From Algoriphagus oliviformis (GTDB lineage Bacteria > Bacteroidota > Bacteroidia > Cytophagales > Cyclobacteriaceae), in assembly GCF_017254915.1 (NCBI RefSeq), contig NZ_JAFKCT010000010.1:160702-224701 (forward strand): DNA of 64,000 nucleotides. Reading direction: 5' to 3'. The notes below the pieces were generated by a model. That model searched no databases and was not told where the DNA came from. It saw nothing but the letters and a program-made list of their open reading frames with translations. Shown in pieces: positions 49,565-59,300 of this stretch. The first letter of the stretch is position 1; each line of letters starts with the position of its first letter. Both the position numbers and the translations under genes were made by a program.

Positions 49565-50693
49565 CCGGAAAGGACACGTAGAATTCCGAGCCGATCCCCA
49601 GGCTGCTGGTAAACCAGATTTCGCCCTGAAGTTTTTTGGTGAGCTCCTTCACGATGTTGAGCCCCAGGCCGGTTCCCTTGATGTTTCCCACATTCTTTGC
49701 CCGGTAAAAAGATCCGAAGACTTGCTCATGCTCTTCCTTGGGGATGCCCAAACCGTAGTCTTTGACGGTCACCTCGAAATAGGAGCCTCGGAGATGCAGG
49801 TAGACCTCGGGGTCCAAAGCGCCCTCGGAGTACTTCAAGGCGTTGAGGATCAGGTTTCTGAAGATGTGTGTGAGGAGACTGGGGTCCGTCATCACGGTGG
49901 TGTCCCCGTCCGCCATCGTGAATTTCACGGTTCTTCTTTCGAAGCTTTCCCGATTGATCGTGTCGACGAGGTCTTCGACAAATTTTCCGATCCGAATTCT
50001 TTTCAGGGAGACCTTCATCTCCGTCTGGATGCTTTTTTCCAAAAGCAAAACATCGCTGGTGATGTCCGTCAGCCGGTTGGTCTGGGCTACGATCTTCTCT
50101 ACGTGGTTGATGATTTTGGCTTTGATCTCCGGGCCGAAATCCTTCTGCAGCAGCATCTCTATCAGCAGCGCGCTGCTCAGGATGGTGGCCAGTGGGGTGC
50201 GAAACTCATGGGAAGCCATCGACACAAAGCGGGATTTGAGCTGGTTGAGCTCCTTTTCCTTGAAGGCCGTGTCTTTGAACTTTTTGAGGGAGTTTTCCCG
50301 CTCGGTTACATTCCGGCCGATGGCGATGATTGCCTGTACGCTGCCGGTAGGTGTGTATTGTGGCTTAAACTCAAACTCGATCAGCAGCCGCTTTTTCGTC
50401 TTGGGCGTGGTCACGGGGATCACCATCTTCTGGTTGGGCTTCATCAGCGGCAGCGAGGGGAAGTTGTCCAGCACTTGGTTGATCTTTTTTCCCATAGACT
50501 TGGCCACGGGGATTTCCAGGATTTTTTCCATGGATTGGGAGACAAACTCCACCTCCATACCGGCGTTGGTGAGCAGAAGTATATCCTCAGACTGATCGAT
50601 GATCATCTGGAGGACTTCATCTTCCGAGAATCCGGAAGGAAATCGCGGGGAAGGAGATTCGTGGTCTGAAAAGTTCAATATACTCGGTAGCAA
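49557..50693 (-). CDS. Sensor histidine kinase with PAS domain
   Basis: The 378-aa protein has a PAS domain (about 25-135; EDEVLQMIIDQSEDILLLTN, IIAIGRNVTERE), HisKA with phospho-acceptor His in MASHEFRTPLATI (about 161), and HATPase_c with N box HIFRNLILNALKYSEG, G1 DYGLGIP and G2 GTGLGLNIV. There is no membrane segment, so it is cytoplasmic. It is divergent from LytTR and REC regulators, which are plausible partners. Input unknown. Confidence 0.93.
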   Translation of the reverse strand: MLPSILNFSDHESPSPRFPSGFSEDEVLQMIIDQSEDILLLTNAGMEVEFVSQSMEKILEIPVAKSMGKKINQVLDNFPSLPLMKPNQKMVIPVTTPKTKKRLLIEFEFKPQYTPTGSVQAIIAIGRNVTERENSLKKFKDTAFKEKELNQLKSRFVSMASHEFRTPLATILSSALLIEMLLQKDFGPEIKAKIINHVEKIVAQTNRLTDITSDVLLLEKSIQTEMKVSLKRIRIGKFVEDLVDTINRESFERRTVKFTMADGDTTVMTDPSLLTHIFRNLILNALKYSEGALDPEVYLHLRGSYFEVTVKDYGLGIPKEEHEQVFGSFYRAKNVGNIKGTGLGLNIVKELTKKLQGEIWFTSSLGIGSEFYVSFPVK

Positions 50694-50963
50694 CGTAGAA
50701 TATAGCCAATAAATCCTGATAATCCGAGCCCGGCTCGGCCCCCTTGCCTAGTCTTCAAAAAAGGAGCCTTGGCCCTTTGCGGCAGGCTTCTCCGGCGTGG
50801 GGAAAGTGTCAGTCTGGAGTCATCGCAAAATTAGGTTCTCCGAAGGGTTTGGTCAAGCTTACGGGTATTCCGTACGTTTACAATTTGACGCATATCCAAC
50901 AAATTGCGTTTGACCTGTCATTGACACACAGGAAATTAAGTCGATGTTTCCTAAATTGAAAAC

Positions 50964-51665
50964 ATGAAAAAAATCCTGATCGTCGAAGACGAGGCCGAGT
51001 TGGCCAACAACATCAGCGAAATCCTGTCCAATCTCGAATACCACGTCGCCGGCATTGTGGACAATGCAGCCAGCGCACTGAGGTTTTTGGAGGACAATGA
51101 GGTGGATCTGGTGCTGATGGACATCTTGATCCACGGCGATCTGGACGGCATCGATTTGGCCTACAAGATTCGGGAAAAATACAGCCTTCCGATCGTGTTT
51201 AGCACCGCTTACTCGGGGACGGAATATCTGGAGCGGATCTCCTCGGACATCCACGAAGGCTATCTGCTGAAGCCTTTTACCTTGGACAGCCTGAAAACCG
51301 CGGTGTTTTTTGGGCTAAAGCGGCACGGGGAGAAATCCAGCCGGGAGGCCAAGCCAAAAGGGTCGCTCAAGATCATGGACAAAGGCTACCTCGTACCGGT
51401 GCCGCACACGGAGATCGTGTACCTGCAGGCCGACGGACTCTACACCCGGGTGTTTACCAAGGCCAAATCCTACCTGGTCAGGGACATTCTCAAGGGGTTT
51501 GAGGAAAAACTTCCGGCGGAGCAGTTTCTGCGGGTGCACAAGTCCTACTTGGTCAATGTCAGCTTCATTGTCTCTTTCAATGCAAAAAAAATCAACCTGG
51601 GAGATACCAGTATTCCGATTCGGAGGGGACTATACCGAGAACTGATGGACAAAATGAACGTATAG
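50964..51665 (+). CDS. LytTR-family response regulator
   Basis: The 233-aa protein has a receiver domain (ILIVEDEAELANNISEIL; phosphorylation Asp in LVLMDILIHGDLDG; Lys in YLLKPFT) and a LytTR DNA-binding domain (about 140-233; IVYLQADGLYTRVFTK, FLRVHKSYLVNV). It would regulate genes near LytTR direct repeats. The divergent PAS histidine kinase (starts 270 nt apart) is the natural candidate partner. Confidence 0.92.
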   Translation: MKKILIVEDEAELANNISEILSNLEYHVAGIVDNAASALRFLEDNEVDLVLMDILIHGDLDGIDLAYKIREKYSLPIVFSTAYSGTEYLERISSDIHEGYLLKPFTLDSLKTAVFFGLKRHGEKSSREAKPKGSLKIMDKGYLVPVPHTEIVYLQADGLYTRVFTKAKSYLVRDILKGFEEKLPAEQFLRVHKSYLVNVSFIVSFNAKKINLGDTSIPIRRGLYRELMDKMNV

Positions 51666-51739
51666 ATTTCGCCGGCCCGACGGTCGGATCCACCCAAAAA
51701 GAGTTCACAACATTCGAATCGTATTTTTAAAGAGTAGGC

Positions 51740-52153
51740 ATGAAAAGATTTAAAGTTTTGATGATCGAGGACAACCCCGGCGATGTGCTGCTGACATCGG
51801 AGGCGCTGGAGGAAAGCAAGTATGTCATCGACATCGAAGTCGTCCACAACGGGAAGGAAGGCGTGGATTTTCTGTTTCAAAGGGAAAAATACGAGAAGAG
51901 CGCCCGTCCGGACCTGGTGCTCCTCGACATCAACCTGCCGCTGAAGACCGGGCACGAAGTGCTGCAGGAAATCAAGGCCAATGCCGACACCCGCGACATT
52001 CCGGTGATCATGCTGACGACCTCCTCCACCCAAGACGATATCCTGACCAGCTATCAGGAGCAGGCGAGCTGCTACATCGTCAAGCCTTCCGAGGCCGACC
52101 AATACTATGATTTCATCAAGGTCTTTGACCGATTTTGCAGTACCTTGGAGTGA
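51740..52153 (+). CDS. Rcp1-like response regulator (REC only)
   Basis: The 137-aa receiver domain protein has VLMIEDNPGDVLLTSEAL, the DNPGD signature of phytochrome-partner Rcp1-like regulators, phosphorylation Asp in LVLLDINLPLKTGHEVL, Thr in MLTTSSTQDD and Lys in CYIVKPSE. It has no output domain. It lies 74 nt after the LytTR regulator, so the two may be co-transcribed and share the nearby kinase. Confidence 0.92.
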   Translation: MKRFKVLMIEDNPGDVLLTSEALEESKYVIDIEVVHNGKEGVDFLFQREKYEKSARPDLVLLDINLPLKTGHEVLQEIKANADTRDIPVIMLTTSSTQDDILTSYQEQASCYIVKPSEADQYYDFIKVFDRFCSTLE

Positions 52154-52186
52154 GTTTCAGCTTTCTCCAACCCCGATTATCCGAAA

Positions 52187-53161
52187 ATGCCCGCTTTTTC
52201 AAGAAGAGACTTTCTCAAAACCAGCTCCGTATCCCTTCTCAGCCTGGCTATTCCCGAGTCCACACTCCGTTTTTTCCAAAGTAGGGAACTGGCCAAAATC
52301 GGTCTGATCACTGACTTGCACGTCGATATCATCCATGACGGAGCCGATCGGCTCGAGGCTTTTCTGGAAAAAATGGCGGATGAAAATCCCCAAGCACTCA
52401 TCCAAATGGGAGACTTTGCCATCCCCAAAAAAGAAAACCTTTCCCTGATCCAACGCTTCAATCAGGCTCATCCCCACGCCTTCCATATCCTTGGCAACCA
52501 TGACATGGATGGAGGCTATTCCCGGGAAGAGGTCGTCAAGGCCTTTGGGATGCAGTCCAGGTACTATGCCGCTGATCTTGGAGCCATCCAACTTCTGGTG
52601 CTGGATGGCAATGATACGGGGTCGCCCACGAGCAAGGGCGGCTATCCTTCGTATATCGGGCCGGAGCAGCAGACCTGGCTCATCGAGCAGCTGGAGCAAG
52701 CGGGCAAGCCGGTGCTGATCGCGTCCCACCAGCCTATCGCCGGCATCTATACGATCGACAATCCCACAGAGATACAGGAGATCCTGAGCCGCTTTTCCTC
52801 CAAAATCCTCCTCGCAATCAACGGCCACGCCCACGTGGATCAGCACATCCGGGTAGGGGGAGTCAACTACCTGCACCTCAACTCCGCGTCTTACTACTGG
52901 GTGGGGGAGAAGCTGGCGCATCAGAGCCTGTCCGCAGAGCTTCACCAGGAGTACCCCTCCCTGCAGTTTACCTGTCCCTATGACGCATCGCTCTTTGCCA
53001 TGCTGACTATCGATCCAGTGCTCGGAGAGCTGCGCGTGAGTGGGCAGAAGAGCAGCTGGATAGGGCCTTCACCCTTGGAGCTGGGATATGCCATCCTGAG
53101 TGAAGAGGAGCAGAAACGCTATCTAAATCCCCAAATCAGCGATCGAAGCATCAAGGCCTAG
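52187..53161 (+). CDS. Metallophosphoesterase with Tat-type signal
   Basis: The 324-aa protein starts with a twin-arginine signal (SRRDFLKTSSVSLLSL), so it is exported. The calcineurin-like metal motifs are ITDLHVD (DxH), MGDF, LGNHDM, ASHQP and NGHAHVD. Probably a periplasmic phosphodiesterase or phosphatase. The upstream Rcp1-like gene ends 33 nt before it on the same strand, without a terminator, so it may be in that unit. Confidence 0.9.
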   Translation: MPAFSRRDFLKTSSVSLLSLAIPESTLRFFQSRELAKIGLITDLHVDIIHDGADRLEAFLEKMADENPQALIQMGDFAIPKKENLSLIQRFNQAHPHAFHILGNHDMDGGYSREEVVKAFGMQSRYYAADLGAIQLLVLDGNDTGSPTSKGGYPSYIGPEQQTWLIEQLEQAGKPVLIASHQPIAGIYTIDNPTEIQEILSRFSSKILLAINGHAHVDQHIRVGGVNYLHLNSASYYWVGEKLAHQSLSAELHQEYPSLQFTCPYDASLFAMLTIDPVLGELRVSGQKSSWIGPSPLELGYAILSEEEQKRYLNPQISDRSIKA

Positions 53162-53230
53162 CGGCGCTTTGATGGATATATTCGCGTGTTTTTCTGCAAA
53201 GCGATCTGGAAAAATGGGGAGGAAAAATAT

Positions 53231-53273
53231 TTGGTTCTTTTTTTTGTGAACCAACCGAACCAAATTATATTTG
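53231..53273 (+). promoter_or_regulatory. Promoter with GAACCAA operators for the efflux operon
   Basis: TTTG at 53243-53246 and TATATTTG at 53266-53273 form a Bacteroidota promoter with 19 nt between TTG and TA. TTGGTTC (53231-53237) and GAACCAA (53248-53254) form an inverted repeat, and a second GAACCAA (53257-53263) lies between the boxes. These 7-mers are the likely binding sites of the GbsR/MarR regulator encoded just downstream. Confidence 0.6.
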
Positions 53274-53303
53274 TGGCGTTAGTAATGCAAAACCTATCAA
53301 TAC

Positions 53304-53765
53304 ATGCTAAGTGAAAAACAGAAAGAGTTGATCGAGCGGATCGGGGTCTTTCACGAGCACAAAGGGATGCAGCCGCTGGTCGGGAGGATCATCGGCCTGT
53401 TGCTGGTCCACAGCAACGCAGAGGCGACTTTTGAGGAAATCGTGGAGGAACTGAGTGTAAGCAAGAGTGCGGTAAGCAATGCCCTGACCTTTTTGCAGGC
53501 AAAAGAGCGGATCACCTACCATACCAAGCCCGGTGACCGAAAGCGCTACTTTTCGCTGAGGATGAAAAACTGGAGCGAAGAGCTGGAAAAGGAAATGCTG
53601 GAAATCACCAAGATGAAGATATTCATTGACGATGTGATCAAGGAAAGAGAAGGCTCCAGTTGCGCGGAATTTAAAAAGTGCCTGGTGGACTTTTCGGATT
53701 TCCTCGAGTTTTTCAAAAGCGAAATCCCTTCGATCTTCAAAAAATTCAGAAGCCAAAAAGCCTAA
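53304..53765 (+). CDS. GbsR/MarR-type transcriptional regulator of the RND efflux operon
   Basis: The 153-aa protein has a winged helix-turn-helix of the GbsR kind (FEEIVEELSVSKSAVSNALTFLQ, about residues 43-65) and a wing (ITYHTKPGDRKRYF). A long C-terminal helical dimerisation part follows (LEKEMLEITKMKIFIDD). It is the first gene of an operon with TolC, adaptor and RND pump. GAACCAA motifs before and after the gene suggest it controls its own promoter and the downstream part. Confidence 0.88.
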   Translation: MLSEKQKELIERIGVFHEHKGMQPLVGRIIGLLLVHSNAEATFEEIVEELSVSKSAVSNALTFLQAKERITYHTKPGDRKRYFSLRMKNWSEELEKEMLEITKMKIFIDDVIKEREGSSCAEFKKCLVDFSDFLEFFKSEIPSIFKKFRSQKA

Positions 53766-53771
53766 AAAAAT

Positions 53772-53803
53772 TTGGTTTTTAAGTTCTTTAAAAACAGAAC
53801 CAA
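53772..53803 (+). promoter_or_regulatory. Second GAACCAA operator-like site before the tolC-like gene
   Basis: TTGGTTT (53772-53778) and GAACCAA (53797-53803) form an inverted repeat, matching the operator before the regulator gene at 13 of 14 arm bases. It starts 6 nt after the regulator stop and ends 34 nt before the tolC-like ATG. Confidence 0.5.
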
Positions 53804-53837
53804 CTATTAGTATCAAAATAAACTACCAATAAAGACA

Positions 53838-55208
53838 ATGTTTCGAAAAAGCCTGATTTATGCGTTCACCCTACTGATCCCAGGGGTGTTGTCAGCACAA
53901 AATTCCGTTCCGGAATTGTCCTTCCCGGAGCCCTTGACCTTGAAGGAGACCATCCAGATCGGTTTGGAAAACAACCGAAACTATCAGAAGGCGCTCATGG
54001 ACGAGGACAAAGCCAAGTACCAGCGAAACGAGATCAGGGGCGCCGGTCTTCCCCAGATTTCCGCCTATGGTGACTACAACAATTTCATCGACGTCTATCC
54101 CCAGGCCATCCCCGGTGGAGGTTTCTTCGGGGGAAGTCCGGAGGATATCAACGTGATTGCCTTTGGGGTGCCCCAAACGCTAAAGGCGGGGTTTCAGCTC
54201 AACCAGTTGATCTACAGCAACTCCTACCTCATCGGGTTGAAAGCCGCGAAGACAGGGGAGGAGTTTTACCGACTGCTCGCTGAGCAATCCGAGGAGGACG
54301 TGATCCACGAGATCTCGATGAGCTATCTGGGCGTCCTTCAGCTTGAATTGCAGAGGGAAAACCTGCTGGCCACCATAGGAGAGCTGGAAGGCTTGGAGAA
54401 AATACTCCAAGCCCAGTACGAGAACGACCTGGCGCGCAAGGTGGACCTGAACCGGGTGAAGGTAAACCTGACCTCCGTGAAAGCGGAATTGGAAAACCTG
54501 GATATAGCGATTTTCCAAAGCGAGGGATATCTGAAGCTCGTGATGGGGATTCCCGTGGACACCGAGATCGCTTTGGACTCCAAGATCACCGACATGAACC
54601 ACATGGTGAATGAGTTCCAGATCGCCGAGCTGGATGTCAACAATAGAAAGGACCTGCAGGTACTGGGCGTACAGGAAAAACTCTACGAATACGAGTACAA
54701 AAACATCAAGGCCGAGCACATGCCCCAGCTGGTGGGTTTTGCCGACTTCAACAAAAGCGCCTTCTCCCAGGAGTTTGACTTTGTAAACACCAACCACGCC
54801 TGGTATCAGGGATTCCTGGTGGGCCTGAAACTGGAGATTCCCATCTTCAACGGCGGACAGACCAAATACAAAGCAGCCCAATCCAAAGTGACTGCCCAAC
54901 AGCTGCAACTGGACAAGCTCCAGGCTACGGACGCGGCGGAGCTGGAGTATCAAAATGCGCTCAAGAAGTACTACAACTCCCTGAGCACGCTCCGATCCCT
55001 GGAGAGCAACCTTACCCTGGCCAATGATGTGCTGAGCGAAACCGAATTGCTTTACAAGGAGTCGCTGAGCCCGCTCACCGACCTCTTGGCTGCGGAAGCC
55101 AGCGAAAGACAGGCACAGGCCAACTACAACAACCAGATCATCCAGGTGCGTCTCGCACAGCTGGAGATCCTCAAATCCACTGGTACCATCAAAAACCTCA
55201 TCCAATAA
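53838..55208 (+). CDS. TolC-family outer-membrane efflux protein
   Basis: The 456-aa protein has a signal peptide (LLIPGVLSAQ) and two OEP repeats: LKETIQIGLENNRNYQKALMD near the N-terminus, then LKLEIPIFNGGQTKYKAAQSKVTAQQ, the classic second-repeat signature (about residue 330), and LTDLLAAEASERQAQANYNN near the end. It forms the trimeric outer-membrane channel of the efflux system with the next two genes. Confidence 0.93.
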   Translation: MFRKSLIYAFTLLIPGVLSAQNSVPELSFPEPLTLKETIQIGLENNRNYQKALMDEDKAKYQRNEIRGAGLPQISAYGDYNNFIDVYPQAIPGGGFFGGSPEDINVIAFGVPQTLKAGFQLNQLIYSNSYLIGLKAAKTGEEFYRLLAEQSEEDVIHEISMSYLGVLQLELQRENLLATIGELEGLEKILQAQYENDLARKVDLNRVKVNLTSVKAELENLDIAIFQSEGYLKLVMGIPVDTEIALDSKITDMNHMVNEFQIAELDVNNRKDLQVLGVQEKLYEYEYKNIKAEHMPQLVGFADFNKSAFSQEFDFVNTNHAWYQGFLVGLKLEIPIFNGGQTKYKAAQSKVTAQQLQLDKLQATDAAELEYQNALKKYYNSLSTLRSLESNLTLANDVLSETELLYKESLSPLTDLLAAEASERQAQANYNNQIIQVRLAQLEILKSTGTIKNLIQ

Positions 55209-55226
55209 CGCCAACACCTACCTGTC

Positions 55227-55313
55227 ATGAAATCAAGCATAGCGGAAATCCCCTCAAACGCGCTGTTTCATCAACTATGCGAGATTCCATGTGGCCTTAA
55301 AAAACAATCATAA
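55227..55313 (+). CDS. Possible 28-aa leader peptide
   Basis: A short ATG-TAA frame begins MKSSIAEIPSN and ends LKKQS. It lies between tolC-like and adaptor genes, and its stop is 3 nt before the adaptor ATG. It has two Cys (QLCEIPC). Such a tight position could couple translation, but it may be a chance frame. No family is recognised. Confidence 0.25.
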   Translation: MKSSIAEIPSNALFHQLCEIPCGLKKQS

Positions 55314-55316
55314 CAC

Positions 55317-56369
55317 ATGAAAAAGTTAATTATCATCGGATTTTTGCTCATCGGCGTCGGCGCAGTAGCCTACACGCTGTACAACAACAAGAACGAACTT
55401 GATGAAGCCGCTACCCTGGCCATGAAGTCCAGCGAGTACATCTCCGTGACAGTGGAGAAAGTGGCCGAGAAAAGCGTAAACCGAAACTTTGAAGCCAACG
55501 GGGTTTTCGAACCCTCCCAGGAGCTGAAGCTCATGTCGGAGACTTCCGGCGCGATCGTCAAGATCAACAAGCGCAAGGGGGACTATGTGAAAAAAGGCGA
55601 CGTGATCGTCCAGGTGGACGACCGCCTGATCCGCTCGGACTACACCATCGCCCAGCTCAACCTGGAGCAGGCCGCCAAGGATGTGAAGCGCTATGAAAAC
55701 CTCGCCAACACCGACGCGATCACCAAAAAGCAGCTGGAGGACAACCAGAAGGCCTACAACATCGCCGAGGCGCAGTTTTCGGCTTTGAAAAAGAGACTGG
55801 ACGATACCCAGATCAAAGCGCCCATCTCCGGCTACATCAATGAAGAGTACTACGAAATGGGAGCCCTCGTGAGCCCAGGGATGGCGATTGCCGACCTGAT
55901 CAATACTTCCCAGCTGAAGCTCGCCGTCCACGTGACCGAAAACGAGATCTCCAAGGTGAAGCTGGGCGATCCGCTTTCTGTGCGTGTCAACGCGATCAAA
56001 GGGGAGACTTTCACCGGCAAGGTGGACTTTATCTCCAAAAAGGCCGACGGCTCTTTCAAGTACGAAGTGATCGTCCTGATGACCGGGGCTAACCTGGACA
56101 AGATCAACCCGGGAATGTTTGGCACCGCCAGCTTCCAGTTTGCGCAGGAAGGCAACGTGCTTCAGATCAGCAGAAAAGCCATCGTAGGCAGCCTCAAGGA
56201 TCCGGGCGTGTATGTGATCCAGGACGGCAAAGCCGTGTACAAGCCGGTAAAAATCAACCCGCTCACCGAAGGCTCCATCGAGGTGCTGGACGGACTGAGC
56301 GCCAACGATGAGGTCATCGTCTCCGGCCTGATCAATGTGAAAGAAGGTACTCCAGTCAAAGTACAGTAA
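55317..56369 (+). CDS. RND efflux periplasmic adaptor subunit
   Basis: The 350-aa membrane fusion protein has an N-terminal membrane anchor (IIIGFLLIGVGAVAYTLY) and a lipoyl domain (SGAIVKINKRKGDYVKKGDVIVQVD). A coiled-coil hairpin follows (about 105-165; LEQAAKDVKRYENLANTDAITKKQ), then beta-barrel (LGDPLSVRVNAIKGETFTGKVDFI) and membrane-proximal domains. It links the RND pump to the TolC-like channel. It is followed after 2 nt by the pump gene. Confidence 0.93.
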   Translation: MKKLIIIGFLLIGVGAVAYTLYNNKNELDEAATLAMKSSEYISVTVEKVAEKSVNRNFEANGVFEPSQELKLMSETSGAIVKINKRKGDYVKKGDVIVQVDDRLIRSDYTIAQLNLEQAAKDVKRYENLANTDAITKKQLEDNQKAYNIAEAQFSALKKRLDDTQIKAPISGYINEEYYEMGALVSPGMAIADLINTSQLKLAVHVTENEISKVKLGDPLSVRVNAIKGETFTGKVDFISKKADGSFKYEVIVLMTGANLDKINPGMFGTASFQFAQEGNVLQISRKAIVGSLKDPGVYVIQDGKAVYKPVKINPLTEGSIEVLDGLSANDEVIVSGLINVKEGTPVKVQ

Positions 56370-56371
56370 CC

Positions 56372-59300
56372 ATGCAGATTACCAAACTATCCATACAGCG
56401 GTCGTCGCTCGTCGTCGTCCTCTTTACCGTGTTGACTTTGCTGGGGATTTTCTCCTATACCCAGCTGTCCTACGAGCTGCTTCCCAAGATGGAAACCAAC
56501 ATCGTCACCATCTCGACGATCTATCCCGGCGCGGCTCCTTCCGAGGTGGAAACCTCGGTCACCAAGAAAATCGAAGATGCCATCGCGTCCCTGGAGGGCA
56601 TCAAGTCCATGAACTCTATCTCCCAAGAGAGCATCTCCATCATCACGCTGGAGCTCGAGACGGGCATAGACGTGGACATCTCCCTACAGGACGCCCAGCG
56701 AAAGATCAATGCGATCCTAGGCGACTTGCCCGAGGGCGTGGATCCTCCGAGCTTGGGCAAGTTTGACCTGGACGACATGCCTATCATGCAGATGGCCGTG
56801 TACTCCAATCTGGACCCGGCGGCATTCTATGACCTGATCAAAAACAAGATCCAGCCTTCCCTCGCCCAGATCAACGGGGTAGCCCAGGTAAACATGCTGG
56901 GGGGTACCGAGCGCGAAATCAAGGTAAACCTGGATCGCAACAAGCTGGAGGCCTATGGGATTTCTCCCCTGATGGTGATGCAAAAGATCAATACCTCCAA
57001 CTTGGACTTTCCTACGGGCCGTCTCAAAAACAACGAGGGACAGGTCTTGATCCGATTGGCGGGGAAATTCACCGCCGTGGACGAGCTGAAAGAGCTCGTG
57101 ATCGCCTACCGTCAGGATGAGTCGCCCATACAGCTCAAGGAGATCGCCGAAGTGGTCGATACCTTCAAGGACGAGGATATCCTCACCCGGCTAAACAACA
57201 ACGATGCGATCGGTCTGACCATCCAAAAGCAGTCTGACGCCAATGCCGTGGAGCTTTCCGAAATCATCCACCACGAGCTGGAGCAGCTGGAGAGTTCCTA
57301 TACTGCGGACGGGCTTTCCTTTGAAGTGTCACAGGACAGCTCGGAGTTTACTTTGGAAGCGGCCAATGACGTGATCAAGGACTTGGTCATCGCCATTGTG
57401 CTGGTGGCGCTGATCATGCTCCTTTTCCTGCACAGTATCCGAAATGCCGTGATCGTCATGGTGGCGGTGCCTGCTTCCATCATCGCGACCTTTACGGTCA
57501 TGATGCTGATGGGCTTCACGCTCAATCTGATGTCCCTCCTGGCACTTTCCCTGGTGGTGGGTATTCTGGTGGATGACGCCATTGTGGTCATCGAAAACAT
57601 CTACCGACACCTGGAGATGGGCAAGTCCATCGCCCAGGCTTCCTATGACGGGATTCGCGAGATCGGGGCGACGGTAGTTTCCATTACCCTGGTGATCATC
57701 GTGGTGTTTGTGCCTCTGGCGATGACCAGCGGCTTGATCTCCGGGATCATTCGCCAGTTCAGTATCACGGTGGCGGTAGCGACCTTGTTTTCCCTGTTGG
57801 TTGCATTTACGCTGATTCCTCTGCTGACTTCCCGATTCTCCAAGCTGGAACACCTGAACAAGAACTCCTTCTTTGGCAGGCTGGTCTATGGCTTTGAGCG
57901 GGGATTGGACGCTTTTGTGGATTGGTTGATCGATATCCTGAAGTGGGGCTTTGCGCACAAGTTTGCCATGCTTGCGATCACTTTCGTGCTCTTCATCGGT
58001 TCCTTCTTCCTCGTCGGAGGAGGCTGGATCGGCTCTGAGTTTGTGTCCCAGGGGGATAGAGGTGAGTTTCAGATCCGTATGGAGCTGCCCAAGGACGCCA
58101 CCCTGGAGCAGACCAACTTCAAGACCCAGGAGGTGGAGTCTTACCTGAGGACTTTGCCTGAGGTGACCGAAGTGTTCACCACCGTAGGCCGCTCCAGCGG
58201 GCAGTTTACCGGATCACAGGCTTCGCCCTTCACCGCGGAGATTGCCGTGAAGCTGGTGGACAAAAAGCACCGTACCCAGACTGGGCCTGAGTTTGCTCGG
58301 GATGTGGAAAACTACCTGGAGGAAAACGTCCCCGGCGCAGAGTACACCTCCGTGCCGATCTCCATCATGGGTACTGCGGCCGATGCGCCTATCCAGGTCA
58401 TCGTGTCCGGTCCAGATCGGGATTCCGTGGCGGTCACCGCCCAAAAAATCGAAGCGATACTGGCCGGAATCCGAGGCACCAGAAAGATCGAAAGCTCCCT
58501 CGAGGCCGGCAACCCCGAAATCCGCGTGGAAGTGGACCGCTTCAAGATGAACGAGCTGGGACTTTCCATGGACCAAGTCGGGGGTACCCTGCAGGTGGCT
58601 TTCAACGGAAACGACGACTCCAAGTACTCTGACGGGGACTACGAATATGACATCCAGATCCGACTCAACGAGTTTGATCGACGGGAGATCTCCGACGTGG
58701 AAAGCATCACCTTCCTCAACAACAAGGGCCAGCTCGTGAAGCTTGCCCAGTTTGCCGATGTGGTGCAGTCCGAGGGACCGACCAAGCTCGAGAGACGTGA
58801 CCGTGTGGGCTCGGTGAAGATCACCTCCCAGGTGGCGGGCGTGCCTTCCGGGACGGTCGGCGCGCAGCTGACTGCCCAGATCAACGAGCTCCAGCTTCCT
58901 CCCCAGGTGCAGATCAACTACGACGGAGACATGAAAAACCAGAGCGAGGGCTTCGGTAGTTTGGGTATTGCACTCATCGCGTCCATACTCCTGATCTACC
59001 TGATCATGGTGGCGCTGTACGATTCCTACGTCTATCCCCTGGTGGTGATGTTCTCCCTGCCGATGGCTTTGATCGGTTCCTTGCTTGCTTTGGCACTGAC
59101 CAAGAGCACGCTGAGCATCTTCTCCATCATGGGTCTGATCATGCTGATGGGCTTGGTGGCGAAAAACGCCATCCTGCTCGTGGACTTTACCAACCAGCTG
59201 AAAGAAGCTGGGGTAGAGGTGAAGAAGGCCTTGGAGAAAGCGGTGAAGATCCGATTCCGTCCCATCCTCATGACCACCTTGGCGATGGTGATCGGTATGC

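Noticed and set aside
49722..50669. 315-codon plus-strand frame
   Set aside because: Antisense to the histidine kinase, whose motifs are complete.
54180..55217. 345-codon minus-strand frame
   Set aside because: Shadow of the tolC-like gene; Leu/Val/Gly-rich without motifs.
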